Origin: Achromobacter kerstersii
GTDB lineage: Bacteria; Pseudomonadota; Gammaproteobacteria; Burkholderiales; Burkholderiaceae_B
NCBI RefSeq assembly: GCF_902859595.1
Contig: NZ_CADIJQ010000006.1
Span: forward strand, 124,001 to 188,000
Direction of reading: 5' to 3'
DNA length: 64,000 bases
Positions 18,561-27,498 of the stretch are shown in pieces. A program made the translations under genes and the position numbers. How positions within the stretch are numbered: the first letter of the stretch is position 1; each line of letters starts with the position of its first letter. The notes under the pieces are model-generated. The model ran no database searches. It was not told the DNA's origin and saw only the letters and a program-made list of their open reading frames with translations.

Positions 18561-18658
18561 AAAAACGGCACTGGATGTTGCCCGCGCCGAGTCCGTTGCG
18601 CGGGTTGGTCAACTTTCGCACGCCGGGGCGCGCGCTGTCCAGCGGGGAAGCCCGCACA

Positions 18659-18675
18659 TTGGCATGGTCCTTGCT
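18659..18675 (+). promoter_or_regulatory. Sigma-54 (-24/-12) promoter
   Basis: TTGGCATGGTCCTTGCT matches the sigma-54 consensus (YTGGCACGN4TTGCW) at all but one specified base and keeps the invariant GG and GC with ten bases between them. It lies 54 bases ahead of the aldehyde dehydrogenase start. Confidence 0.85.
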
Positions 18676-18728
18676 TGGTAAGGGATAGGCAGCCGACTGC
18701 CGCTATCCCAACAATATCGGAGACAAGT

Positions 18729-20258
18729 ATGGACATCGCGACCCGCATCACCCCGGACTCGTATGGCACCCGTCTGGACCTGAAAACGCAGTACGACAAT
18801 TTCATTGATGGAAAGTGGCAGAAGCCGGCAGACGGTGAGTACTTCGATAACGTCACCCCGGTCACGGGCCAGGTGCTGAGCCGCAACGCGCGCTCGAAGG
18901 AACGCGACATCGACCTGGCGCTGGACGCCGCGCATCGTGCCGCGCCGAAATGGGGTGCGACCCCGGCCGCCGAACGCGCGCGCATGCTGATGCAGATTGC
19001 CGACGTGATGGAAGCCAACCTGGAACGCCTGGCCACCGCCGAAACCTGGGACAACGGCAAACCCATCCGCGAAGCCCGCGCCGCCGACATCCCGCTGGCC
19101 ATCGACCACTTCCGCTATTTCGCCTCGTGCATCCGCAGCCAGGAAGGCGGCCTGTCGGAAATCGACAGCGACACCGTGGCCTATCACTTCAACGAACCGC
19201 TGGGCGTGGTCGGCCAGATCATCCCGTGGAACTTCCCCATCCTGATGGCCGCGTGGAAACTCGCGCCGGCATTGGCCGCGGGCAATTGCGTGGTGCTCAA
19301 GCCCGCCGAGCAAACCCCGCTGGGCATCCTGCTGCTGATGGAGCTGATTGGCGACATCCTGCCCCCGGGCGTTCTGAACGTGGTGACGGGCTTTGGCCTG
19401 GAAGCCGGCAAGCCGCTGGCCTCAAGCAAGCGCATCGCCAAGATCGCGTTCACCGGCGAAACCACCACCGGCCGGCTGATCATGCAGTACGCGTCGCAGA
19501 ACATCATCCCCGTCACGCTGGAGCTGGGCGGCAAGTCGCCCAACATCTTCTTCGCCGACGTGGCCGCGCAAGACGACGACTTCCTGGACAAGGCCATCGA
19601 GGGCTTCGTGATGTTCGCGCTGAACCAAGGCGAAGTGTGCACGTGCCCCAGCCGCGCCCTGATCCAGGAATCGCTCTACGACAAGTTCATGGAACGCGCG
19701 CTCAAGCGTGTGGCCGAAATCAAGCAGGGCAACCCGCTGGACGGCGACACCATGCTGGGCGCACAGGCGTCCACCGAGCAGCTGGAAAAAATCCTGTCGT
19801 ACCTGGACATCGGCAAGCAGGAAGGCGCCGACGTGCTGGCCGGCGGCTCGCGCGCGCAGATGCAAGGCGCGCTGGAAGGCGGCTATTACGTGCAGCCCAC
19901 CGTCTTCAAGGGCCACAACAAGATGCGCGTGTTCCAGGAGGAAATTTTCGGGCCGGTCGTGGCCGTGACGACGTTCAAGGACGCCGATGACGCGCTGGCG
20001 CTGGCGAACGACACGCTCTATGGCCTGGGCGCCGGCGTGTGGTCGCGTGACGCCAACACGTGCTACCGGATGGGACGCGCCATCAAGGCCGGACGCGTGT
20101 GGACCAACTGCTATCACGCGTATCCGGCGCATGCGGCCTTTGGCGGCTACAAGCAATCGGGCATCGGACGCGAGAATCACAAGATGATGCTCAACCACTA
20201 TCAGCAGACGAAGAACCTGCTGGTGAGCTATTCGCCGAAGAAGCTGGGTTTCTTCTGA
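18729..20258 (+). CDS. Aldehyde dehydrogenase, ExaC/AcoD/AldB type
   Basis: A 509-residue NAD(P)-dependent aldehyde dehydrogenase. Visible: VIPWNFP-type segment ([14 protein letters not shown]), [10 protein letters not shown], the LELGGKSPN Glu loop, catalytic Cys304 in [11 protein letters not shown] and EEIFGPVV. The CTC context and the '[17 protein letters not shown]' C-terminal segment are typical of the acetaldehyde-oxidising ExaC/AcoD/AldB group. The ATG at 18729 has GGAGA ahead of it. It is transcribed from a sigma-54 promoter with a divergent activator, and a DUF779 gene follows, a pairing common for this enzyme class. Confidence 0.93.
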   Translation: MDIATRITPDSYGTRLDLKTQYDNFIDGKWQKPADGEYFDNVTPVTGQVLSRNARSKERDIDLALDAAHRAAPKWGATPAAERARMLMQIADVMEANLERLATAETWDNGKPIREARAADIPLAIDHFRYFASCIRSQEGGLSEIDSDTVAYHFNEPLGVVGQIIPWNFPILMAAWKLAPALAAGNCVVLKPAEQTPLGILLLMELIGDILPPGVLNVVTGFGLEAGKPLASSKRIAKIAFTGETTTGRLIMQYASQNIIPVTLELGGKSPNIFFADVAAQDDDFLDKAIEGFVMFALNQGEVCTCPSRALIQESLYDKFMERALKRVAEIKQGNPLDGDTMLGAQASTEQLEKILSYLDIGKQEGADVLAGGSRAQMQGALEGGYYVQPTVFKGHNKMRVFQEEIFGPVVAVTTFKDADDALALANDTLYGLGAGVWSRDANTCYRMGRAIKAGRVWTNCYHAYPAHAAFGGYKQSGIGRENHKMMLNHYQQTKNLLVSYSPKKLGFF

Positions 20259-20283
20259 TCGCGCATCCTGCACCTGCCGCAAT

Positions 20284-20315
20284 CCGCGCGCCGGGCCTTC
20301 GGGCCTGGCGCGCGG
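20284..20315 (+). terminator. Strong GC hairpin after the aldehyde dehydrogenase gene
   Basis: CCGCGCGCC (20284-20292) pairs with GGCGCGCGG (20307-20315), and GGCC-rich sequence closes the top of the stem. It is 26 bases after the stop. No T tract follows, so it may be a partial terminator or an mRNA 3'-end stabiliser before the DUF779 gene. Confidence 0.45.
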
Positions 20316-20324
20316 GCAAGGCAC

Positions 20325-20384
20325 GCGGAGGCGGAGGCGGAAGCGGAAGCGGAAGCGGAAGCCGACGCCGACGCCGAAGCGGAA
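20325..20384. repeat. Hexanucleotide purine-rich tandem repeat
   Basis: About nine to ten six-base units of GGAGGC, then GGAAGC, then GACGCC, all with period six. They fill the spacer between the aldehyde dehydrogenase and DUF779 genes. The strand bias and short period make this slippage-prone; its length may vary between strains. Confidence 0.75.
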
Positions 20385-20424
20385 TCGAAGTGCATCGGAA
20401 CACACGCCAGACAGGAGTCACAAC

Positions 20425-20802
20425 ATGGCAGAACCCACGCCACGCGTCGTCGCCACCGACGAAGCGCGCCGACTGATCGACACGCTGCGCACGAAGCACG
20501 GCCCGCTGATGTTTCACCAATCGGGCGGATGCTGCGACGGCAGCTCGCCCATGTGCTATGCGCTGGGCGAATTCATGGTGGGCGGATCGGACGTGCTGCT
20601 GGGCGAACTGGAGGGCTGCCCGTTCTACATGGGCGAAGACCAGTTCGCGTATTGGGAGCACACCCAGCTCATCATCGACGCCGTGCCGGGGCGCGGCGGC
20701 GCATTCTCACTGGACAGCGCGGAAGGCAAACGCTTCCTGCTGCGGTCGCGCTTGTACTCCGATGAGGAATGGGCGCAAGTGGCGCCCGTGACGAAGGGGT
20801 GA
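20425..20802 (+). CDS. DUF779 family protein
   Basis: A 125-residue DUF779 protein of unknown function, regularly found next to AldB/ExaC-type aldehyde dehydrogenases. The diagnostic cysteine-rich stretch is SGGCCDGSSPMCY (about residues 33-45), followed by LGELEGCPFYM; these cysteines could bind a metal. It ends with DEEWAQ near the C-terminus. It lies 166 bases after the dehydrogenase gene in the same direction, separated by a hairpin and a hexanucleotide array, and probably shares the sigma-54 transcript. Confidence 0.9.
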   Translation: MAEPTPRVVATDEARRLIDTLRTKHGPLMFHQSGGCCDGSSPMCYALGEFMVGGSDVLLGELEGCPFYMGEDQFAYWEHTQLIIDAVPGRGGAFSLDSAEGKRFLLRSRLYSDEEWAQVAPVTKG

Positions 20803-20803
20803 A

Positions 20804-21019
20804 TCAACCGCCCTTGCCGCGATGGGCGCCGGGGCGCCCCTTTACATGCGGCCCCTTTGCATGCGGCATCGTCGGCTGCGGCATCGCCGGCTGCAAATCG
20901 GCCTGCGCTGCCTGCTCCCACTGAAACGACACCCGCCGAATGCGGGCGGCGCGGAACTGCGTGAACGAGCGGCCGCCCGGCATGGGCGCGCCACGATAAG
21001 CACTGCTGGCATTCTTCAT
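20804..21019 (-). CDS. Small basic hypothetical protein overlapping the DsbA-type gene
   Basis: A 71-residue ORF whose ATG overlaps the stop codon of the upstream DsbA/HCCA-isomerase gene (ATGA), the arrangement typical of coupled genes. The N-terminal half (RSFTQFRAARIRRVSFQW) is strongly basic and looks structured; the C-terminal half is a low-complexity Pro/His/Gly tail. I do not recognise it. The overlap supports reality, but the absence of any family argues for caution. It is convergent with the DUF779 gene, the two stops being a single base apart. Confidence 0.4.
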   Translation of the reverse strand: MKNASSAYRGAPMPGGRSFTQFRAARIRRVSFQWEQAAQADLQPAMPQPTMPHAKGPHVKGRPGAHRGKGG

Positions 21020-21627
21020 TTTCGAGCCCACTCCAAGGCGTCTTCCAGGCGGTCATTGCCCCAAAACATTTCATCGCCGACAAAGAACGTCGGCGCGCCG
21101 AACAGGCCCAGATTGCGCGCCCGGTCCACCTGGCGGCGCAGCGCCTCCTTGGCGGCTTCAGTCTTGGCGCGTTCGATCAGCATGTCGGCGTCCAGCGACA
21201 GATCCTTCAACACCTGATGCACGACATCTTCGGCCTGGATGTCCAGGTCGTGCTGGAAATTGGCGCGAAACACCGCCACGCAAAAGTCCCGGCCCCACGG
21301 TTCGTCCTGGCCCAGCAGCGCAATGCGCGCGGGCAGCACGCTCATGCGCGGGAACAGGCGCGGCCGGTTGTACGTCACGCCGTACTTGTCGGCCAGACGG
21401 GCGATGTCGCGCATCATGTACGCGCCCTTGCCCGGAAACAGGCGAAACGGCGAATCATTCCACCCCTGCGCCTGGAAGATCGGACCCAGCAGAAAGGGGC
21501 GCAGATCGACCACGACGCCCGCCGCTTCAGCCAATGCACCGACCCGCTCAATGGCCAGATAGCTGTAGGGGCTGGCGAAATCGAACCACATCTGCATGCG
21601 GGGCGAGTCAGGCGAAGGCGCGGTCAT
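21016..21627 (-). CDS. DsbA-family / 2-hydroxychromene-2-carboxylate isomerase-like protein
   Basis: A 203-residue thioredoxin-fold protein of the DsbA/HCCA isomerase (kappa GST) family. The N-terminus MWFDFASPYSYLA carries SPYSY in place of the CxxC of true DsbA, so it is a glutathione-type isomerase or transferase rather than an oxidase. LGLFGAPTFFVGDEMFWGNDRL near the C-terminus is the family's cis-proline segment. The ATG at 21627 has GGAG ahead; the open frame continues 39 codons further upstream without a good start. It has no signal peptide and is divergent from a LysR gene. Confidence 0.88.
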   Translation of the reverse strand: MTAPSPDSPRMQMWFDFASPYSYLAIERVGALAEAAGVVVDLRPFLLGPIFQAQGWNDSPFRLFPGKGAYMMRDIARLADKYGVTYNRPRLFPRMSVLPARIALLGQDEPWGRDFCVAVFRANFQHDLDIQAEDVVHQVLKDLSLDADMLIERAKTEAAKEALRRQVDRARNLGLFGAPTFFVGDEMFWGNDRLEDALEWARK

Positions 21628-21828
21628 CGGGAAGGCTCCGGCGGGAATGGGGCGCGAAAGGTAGGGGCGAACGACACGAACGGCAGAGGCGAACGGCAGG
21701 GACAAGCGGTTATGGCAGGCGGCAAGGGCAGGCGGTAAGGCCAAGCGCCCGTCGCAGGCTTCTATTGAACGCCGTCGGCGTACTATTGCTCAAGCGACAT
21801 TTCCGCCCGATACGCATGAGTTTTACGA

Positions 21829-22803
21829 ATGTCATATCCGCTGGCCAAACTCCCGCCCCTTGATCTGGTCCGAGGCTTCGTCGCCGTGGGCCGCCGCATG
21901 AGCATCACCCTTGCCGCGCAGGATCTGCATGTGACGCAGTCTGCCGTCAGCCGCCAGATCCGGGCGCTGGAAGCGCATCTGGGCGTGCCGCTGCTGGTGC
22001 GCGGATTTCGCAGCGTGTCGTTTACGTCTGAAGGCGCGCAGCTGTTTCGCATGGCCGACGTCTGGCTAAGCCAGCTGGGCGACTTGACCGAACAACTGCG
22101 CGCGCCCGAGCGCCGCACGCCCGTTACCGTCACCACAACCATCGGCGTGGCCTCGCTGTGGCTGCTGCCTCGGCTGGGCGCGTTCCAGGCGGCGCATCCG
22201 CATATCGACGTGCGTGTGGCGGCCGACAACCGCCTGATCGATATCGACCGCGAAAGCGTGGACATCGCCATCCGCTACAGCTTGCGAGCCATGGTTCCAG
22301 ACGCCGCGGCCTGGATGTTCGGCGAATCGGTCGTGCCAGTGGCGCATCCGTCGCTGGACGCCCGCGAGCTAGACGCGCGAGAACTGCAACGCCATGTTTT
22401 GCTGGAATTCGATGACCCGACGCGGCCCTGGCTGCAATGGTCGGAATGGCTGAACGCGCGCGGGCTGAACCGGGCGCGCGCCAAAGGCATGCTGCGCTTT
22501 AACCAATACGACCAGATCGTGCTGGCGGCGCTGGCCGGCCACGGCATCGCCCTGGGCCGGGTGGCGCTGATTGCGCCCATGCTGGCTGATGGCCGGTTGC
22601 ACGCGGTAGGCGGACAGGCGGCCCTGGCCACTGAACACGCGTACTGGCTGGTGCGCAATGCGCGGCGCAGCACACCCGACGCCGATGTGGTCGCGCAGTG
22701 GCTGATGGAGCAAGCTGCGGCCACCGAGCGCGATCTGCGTGATGAATCTGCGTTGAATAAAGGGGCCTCAGACGCTGCCGCCCCGAGGCCCTACGGCCCC
22801 TGA
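21829..22803 (+). CDS. LysR-family regulator, GcvA-like
   Basis: A 324-residue LysR regulator close to the GcvA subgroup (LPPLDLVRGFVAVGRRMSITLAA, DLHVTQSAVSRQIRALE, LRFNQYDQIVLAALAGHGIALG). The winged helix-turn-helix occupies the first 70 residues. It is divergent from the DsbA/HCCA-isomerase gene and may control it; no clear operator stood out in the 201-base purine-rich gap. The last 30 residues look like an unstructured extension. Confidence 0.9.
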   Translation: MSYPLAKLPPLDLVRGFVAVGRRMSITLAAQDLHVTQSAVSRQIRALEAHLGVPLLVRGFRSVSFTSEGAQLFRMADVWLSQLGDLTEQLRAPERRTPVTVTTTIGVASLWLLPRLGAFQAAHPHIDVRVAADNRLIDIDRESVDIAIRYSLRAMVPDAAAWMFGESVVPVAHPSLDARELDARELQRHVLLEFDDPTRPWLQWSEWLNARGLNRARAKGMLRFNQYDQIVLAALAGHGIALGRVALIAPMLADGRLHAVGGQAALATEHAYWLVRNARRSTPDADVVAQWLMEQAAATERDLRDESALNKGASDAAAPRPYGP

Positions 22804-22826
22804 TTCTGCGGTTCCCCTGAATCAGG
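22799..22826. terminator. Hairpin at the end of the LysR gene
   Basis: CCTGATTC (22799-22806) and GAATCAGG (22819-22826) are a perfect eight-base inverted repeat overlapping the stop codon. No T tract follows. The remaining roughly 270 bases to the next gene show no recognisable gene or motif. Confidence 0.5.
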
Positions 22827-23099
22827 CCCACCGGTACACGGCACTCACAAAGCTATACAAACCTTTGTACATTTCCGGTGCGCCTCAAGTACAGTTCGCG
22901 CTGCATGGCGAACAGCGGCCATAACCCGAACCACGATCACCGCTGATTGCTCCAGCCATTCCGGCGCCCCTTCCCGGTGCTGTCCCTGATATTGGGGCCG
23001 GAGTTTCTTGCATGCATCCCTTCCCTTGAAGGCCCCCGAGACTGGGGCCAAGGGCGTTTTGTCGCCGTTATCGGCGTTTTTGCTTAGCCCACCCCATTG

Positions 23100-25157
23100 A
23101 TGCAGATGAAGCGTTTACGTCTCACCGACGCGTGGCAAGACTGGTTTCTGAATGTTCAGCGCGCCTTCCTGCTGATCCTGGCGCCCTGGCTGGTCAGCGT
23201 GCTGGCGCAGTTCATTGGCCGCAGCTATCTGCTGGTGAAGTACGCCCCCTCAGCCACCTATACGACGCTGCCGCAAGATGTTGGCCGCACCCTGGGAATC
23301 GGGCTGCTGTTTGACATCAAAGTGGCCAGCATCGTGTTCTCGGCCTTGCTGGCGATGGCGATGCTGGCGGCGGGCAGCCGGCCGCTGTATGCGCGTTGGC
23401 TGCGGCTGGCGCCGGGGGTCGGCGCGGGCCTGGCCGCCCTGTTTGCCGCATCCACTGTCGTAAGCGTCTGCTACTTCGCCACGTTCTCGCGGTCCATCGA
23501 CATCTTCGTGTTCGGCATGGTCGACGACGACACGCGCGCCATTCTGATGACGCTGTGGCACGGCTACCCCGTGGTGCAGGCGGGCCTGCTGCTCTCGGCC
23601 GTGCTGGCCTGCACCTGGTGGCTGGGGTCGCGCTGGCGGCGCAACGTGATGCGCATTTCCTTGCGCCGCCGGGGGCTGCTGCCGACGGTGCTGCAACTGC
23701 TGCTCATCCTGGCCATCACCGTACTGGCGTGCCGCGGGTCGGTGGGGCGGTTTCCGCTGAACCGGGACGACACCAGCATTTCCAACATGCGCTTTTTGAA
23801 CGCCATTGCGCCCAACGGCATCTCCGCGTTTTTCTGGGCGCTGGGCGAACGCGGCAACGACAAGCGCTTTCTGCCGGTCACGGCGGCTGAAGGCGAAGCG
23901 CTGTACGCGCGCTTTCTTGGGGCGCCGGGAACGCCTGACCTGCAACCGTTCATGGCCGTCACCGGCGCGCACCCCGCCGCGCAGGCGCGGCCCCCGCACG
24001 TGGTGCTGCAAGTCATGGAAAGCATGGGCCATCACCTGAACACCTACGATCAGCCGGGGCGGGATCTGCTGGGCGCGCTGCGCCCGCACTGGGAACAGGA
24101 CTGGCGCTTTGACCGTTTCCTGTCGGAAGGCAATGGCACGATTGATTCGCTGTCCCGTCTGCTGGTGCGCAGCCCGGTGCCAGCCATCGGCCAATCGTCA
24201 GCCGCCGACGACACCTTCGCCAGCAACGCCTTCACGCCGTATCTGGCGCGCGGATACCGCGTGCTGTTCGTGACGTCAGGCGCCGCCACCTGGCGCAACC
24301 TGGGCACCTTCGCCACGCACTTGGGCGCGCACGAATTCATCGACCAGCAGACGTTGCGCGCCAAGTATCCCGAGGCCGAAGCCGGCACCTGGGGCGTGCC
24401 CGACGAATACATGTTCCGCTACATCGAAAGCCGCCTGGCCGACGCCGACCGCGACGGCACGCCGCTGTTCATCATCGCGCTGTCCACGACCCACCACCCG
24501 CCCTTCATCACGCCCAAAGGCGCCCCACGCGGCGGCCTGGCGCTGAACGATGTGACGCGCCTGCCGTACTTCAAATCCTGGGATTCGGCAGAAGACGTCT
24601 TTGACACGCTGCGCTACGCCAACGACCAGTTGGGCCGCTTCCTGACTCGCGTCAAGGCATCGCCCAGCGGCGCCCGCACCATCGTTGCAGCAACGGGCGA
24701 CCACAACCTGCTTGGCCTGCATTACCCGGACGAGCGCGACGCCGCGCTGGCCCGCGCCGTGCCGTTCTACCTGTACGTGCCGCAGGAGTACCGCAGCCGC
24801 GCCGTGTTTGACCCGGCCCGCGTGGGCAGCCACAAAGACATCATGCCCACGCTGTATCAGCTGAGCCTGCCCGGCACGCCCTACTTTCGCAGCGGCTGCG
24901 ATATGTTGGCGGCGCAGCCGGACCCGGTCTGGTGTTTTGGCATCAATGACCCGAACGTCACGATCACGCAAGACGGCGCTTACCGGCGCAACCAGCCGGG
25001 CAAGATTCTGCCCTGGGCCAACGCAACGGGCCTGGCGCTAGACAGCGAACAGGCCACCACGCCGGCGCAGCGCGAAGAACAGGCGCGGCTGGCCGCCTAC
25101 CCCAAGCTGATGCTCTGGCAGATCAACCACCAGGTGCAATCGCAAGCGCGGCACTGA
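23100..25157 (+). CDS. LTA-synthase-type membrane sulfatase / phosphoglycerol transferase
   Basis: A 685-residue inner-membrane protein: about five hydrophobic helices in the first 230 residues, then a large periplasmic alkaline-phosphatase/sulfatase-fold domain. The nucleophile region is GNGTIDSLSRLL, with the Thr expected for this family; metal-ligand regions are LQVMESMG, STTHHPP and ATGDHN. Relatives transfer phosphoglycerol (OpgB/MdoB, LtaS) or phosphoethanolamine to envelope glycans or lipids; the exact acceptor is unknown. The start may be ATG 23100 or 23106, both without a clear ribosome site. It converges on selD, with six bases between the stops. Confidence 0.88.
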   Translation: MQMKRLRLTDAWQDWFLNVQRAFLLILAPWLVSVLAQFIGRSYLLVKYAPSATYTTLPQDVGRTLGIGLLFDIKVASIVFSALLAMAMLAAGSRPLYARWLRLAPGVGAGLAALFAASTVVSVCYFATFSRSIDIFVFGMVDDDTRAILMTLWHGYPVVQAGLLLSAVLACTWWLGSRWRRNVMRISLRRRGLLPTVLQLLLILAITVLACRGSVGRFPLNRDDTSISNMRFLNAIAPNGISAFFWALGERGNDKRFLPVTAAEGEALYARFLGAPGTPDLQPFMAVTGAHPAAQARPPHVVLQVMESMGHHLNTYDQPGRDLLGALRPHWEQDWRFDRFLSEGNGTIDSLSRLLVRSPVPAIGQSSAADDTFASNAFTPYLARGYRVLFVTSGAATWRNLGTFATHLGAHEFIDQQTLRAKYPEAEAGTWGVPDEYMFRYIESRLADADRDGTPLFIIALSTTHHPPFITPKGAPRGGLALNDVTRLPYFKSWDSAEDVFDTLRYANDQLGRFLTRVKASPSGARTIVAATGDHNLLGLHYPDERDAALARAVPFYLYVPQEYRSRAVFDPARVGSHKDIMPTLYQLSLPGTPYFRSGCDMLAAQPDPVWCFGINDPNVTITQDGAYRRNQPGKILPWANATGLALDSEQATTPAQREEQARLAAYPKLMLWQINHQVQSQARH

Positions 25158-25163
25158 GGCGGG

Positions 25164-26225
25164 TCAGCCCGCCTGCACCTGCCCGTCGCCCGCGATCATC
25201 TCGCCCACCACCGCCGCCTGATCAAAGCCCTGGCTGCGGAACAGCGCCAGCACCGATTCCGCGGCCTCGGGCGCGCATGACACGAGCAAACCGCCCGACG
25301 TTTGCGGATCGGTCAGCAAGGCGCGCTGTGTGTCGGTGACCCCAGCGCCCAAACGCACGGCGTCGCCATACGACGCCCAGTTGCGGCCAGACGCGCCGGT
25401 GATGATGCCTTCGGCCGCAAAGGCTTCCACGCCCGGCAGCCAGGGCAAGGCATCCAGATGCAGCCGCGCCGTCAGCTTTGCGCCGCGCGCCATCTCCAGC
25501 GCGTGGCCCAGCAAACCAAAGCCCGTCACGTCGGTCACCGCGTGCACGCCATCCAGCGTGGCCAGCGCCGCACCGGGCCGGTTCAAGCGGGTGGTGGTGT
25601 CGATCATGACGCGGTAGCCGGCCTCGTCCAGCCGATTCTTTTTCAGTGCGGCCGACAAAATGCCCACCCCAAGCGCCTTGCCCAGAATCAGCACGTCGCC
25701 CGCGCGCGCATCGGCATTGCGCTTCACGCGATCCGGGTGCACCAGCCCCATCACCGCCAAGCCGTAAATGGGTTCGACCGAATCAATGCTGTGGCCGCCC
25801 GCCACCGGAATGCCGGCCTCCGCGCACACCGATTCGCCGCCGCGCAGGATGTCGGCGATGACGCTGTGCGGCAATACGTTGATCGGCATGCCGACGATCG
25901 CCAGCGCCATGATGGGCGTGCCGCCCATTGCGTAGACGTCCGACAGCGCGTTGGTGGCCGCGATGCGGCCGAAGTCGTGCGGGTCGTTAACGATGGGCAT
26001 GAAGAAATCAGTGGTGGCGATCAGCGCTTGCTCGTCGTTCAGCCGATACACCGCCGCATCGTCGGCGGTTTCAGTGCCCACCATCAAATTTGGATAGCTG
26101 GCGGCAGGCCCGAAACGCTTGAGCAATTCCGACAGCACGCCCGGCGCAATCTTGCAGCCGCAGCCGCCACCGTGCGAAAGCGAAGTCAAACGCGGTGCGG
26201 GCGGGGCCGCGACGTCCTGGGTCAT
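25164..26225 (-). CDS. selD: Selenide, water dikinase
   Basis: A 353-residue enzyme making selenophosphate from selenide and ATP, the selenium donor for tRNA-Sec. The glycine-rich N-terminal loop GGGCGCK holds Cys22 and Lys25, equivalent to the catalytic Cys17/Lys20 of E. coli SelD; there is no selenocysteine at this site. ATTDFFMPIVNDP, ALSDVYAMGG, AGGHSIDS and TDVTGFGLLGH are all family motifs. It heads the selenocysteine island but is separated from selBA by two Tat-exported protein genes on the opposite strand. Confidence 0.96.
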   Translation of the reverse strand: MTQDVAAPPAPRLTSLSHGGGCGCKIAPGVLSELLKRFGPAASYPNLMVGTETADDAAVYRLNDEQALIATTDFFMPIVNDPHDFGRIAATNALSDVYAMGGTPIMALAIVGMPINVLPHSVIADILRGGESVCAEAGIPVAGGHSIDSVEPIYGLAVMGLVHPDRVKRNADARAGDVLILGKALGVGILSAALKKNRLDEAGYRVMIDTTTRLNRPGAALATLDGVHAVTDVTGFGLLGHALEMARGAKLTARLHLDALPWLPGVEAFAAEGIITGASGRNWASYGDAVRLGAGVTDTQRALLTDPQTSGGLLVSCAPEAAESVLALFRSQGFDQAAVVGEMIAGDGQVQAG

Positions 26226-26377
26226 TTCAGTCTCCGTGGATCAATCGAAAAAGGATAGCATCGGCCCCGCTGTTGGCCCTATGATGTTTTGGCAGATCGC
26301 ATCGCATTCAGCAGCAACGGACGGCCGCCCGGCTCCGGGCGCACCGACAGCCAATCTTCACCGTGCGTGGGGGCTTC

Positions 26378-27478
26378 ATGGATCGCCGACACTTTCTCCG
26401 TTTCTCAGGCGCGTTGTGCGCCGCCACAACCGCCTTGCCGCAAGCGCTGCGCGCGCAGCAGGCGCCCGTCAGCGCCGGTTGGCGCAGCTTCGAACTCACC
26501 ACCGATATTCGAGTCACCGACCCCGGCGCACACACGCGCATCTGGATTCCGGTGCCTTACGCCACCGACACTGCTTACCAGCGCGGCGCGCAAACCACGT
26601 GGCAAGTCAGCGGCGGCGGCACCGCCCAGTTAATGCGGGCGCCGGGCTACGACGTGCAGATGCTGGCCGTGCAATGGCCCGATGCACAGACCCCGCGCGC
26701 GGTCACGATGACAAGCCGCTTCCAGACGCGCAACCGCCGCGTGGACCTGACCGCGCCACCGTCCGCCGATGCCGTCTTGGAAACGCCCGACGCGCTGCGC
26801 GAATACTTGAAGCCCACCGCGCTGCTGCCCACCGACGGCATCGTCAAAACCACCGCCGACCAAATCACACGCGGCCATCAGGGCGACGTGGCGCGTGCGC
26901 GCGCCATCTACGAATGGGTCGTTGAAAACACCTGCCGCACGGCATCCACGCGCGGCTGCGGCGTGGGCGACGTGCGCTATATGCTCACGGCCAATGATCT
27001 GAACGGCAAGTGCGCCGACATCAACGCGCTGTTCGTGGCCTTGGCGCGTGCGGCCGGCATTCCCGCGCGCGATGCCTACGGCCTGCGCGTGGCGAATTCC
27101 GAGCTGGGCTACAAGAGCCTGGGCAAAGCGGGCGACGTCACCAAGGCGCAGCACTGCCGCGCCGAGTTCTATGCGTCGGGCTATGGCTGGGTGCCGGTCG
27201 ACCCGGCGGACGTGCGCAAGGTCATGCTGGAAGAGCCGCCCGGCGAATTGCCCTTGACCGACGCCAAGGTGCGCGCCGCGCGCGTCATGTTGTTTGGCGC
27301 CTGGGAAATGAACTGGGTCGCCTATAACCACGGCCACGATGTCGTCCTGCCCGGTTCCGCGCATGACCCCGTGCCGTTCCTGATGTACCCCAACGGCGAG
27401 ACGGCCGCCGGGCGTCTGGACAGCCTGGACCCGGCAAGCTTCAGCTACACGCTCACGGCAAAACCCGTGTCCATCTGA
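26378..27478 (+). CDS. Tat-exported transglutaminase-like protein
   Basis: A 366-residue periplasmic protein. The start at 26378 gives a twin-arginine signal (DRRHFLRFSG, then a hydrophobic stretch ending about residue 27). A transglutaminase-core domain follows with the catalytic triad visible: Cys212 in NGKCADIN, His259 in QHCRAEFY and Asp275 in VPVDPAD. Bacterial relatives act as peptidases or amidases rather than cross-linkers. It is followed 20 bases later by a TlpA-like gene that also has a Tat signal, so the two probably work together. Its position inside a sel locus is unexplained. Confidence 0.88.
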   Translation: MDRRHFLRFSGALCAATTALPQALRAQQAPVSAGWRSFELTTDIRVTDPGAHTRIWIPVPYATDTAYQRGAQTTWQVSGGGTAQLMRAPGYDVQMLAVQWPDAQTPRAVTMTSRFQTRNRRVDLTAPPSADAVLETPDALREYLKPTALLPTDGIVKTTADQITRGHQGDVARARAIYEWVVENTCRTASTRGCGVGDVRYMLTANDLNGKCADINALFVALARAAGIPARDAYGLRVANSELGYKSLGKAGDVTKAQHCRAEFYASGYGWVPVDPADVRKVMLEEPPGELPLTDAKVRAARVMLFGAWEMNWVAYNHGHDVVLPGSAHDPVPFLMYPNGETAAGRLDSLDPASFSYTLTAKPVSI

Positions 27479-27498
27479 CCCCTGCGGAGGAAGCCGCC

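Noticed and set aside
22845..23051. A 68-codon minus-strand ORF in the gap before the membrane sulfatase
   Set aside because: No ribosome site, no neighbour coupling and no recognisable sequence; the gap looks non-coding.
25164..26225. Selenocysteine in SelD
   Set aside because: The catalytic position is a normal Cys codon (GGGCGCK); there is no in-frame UGA.
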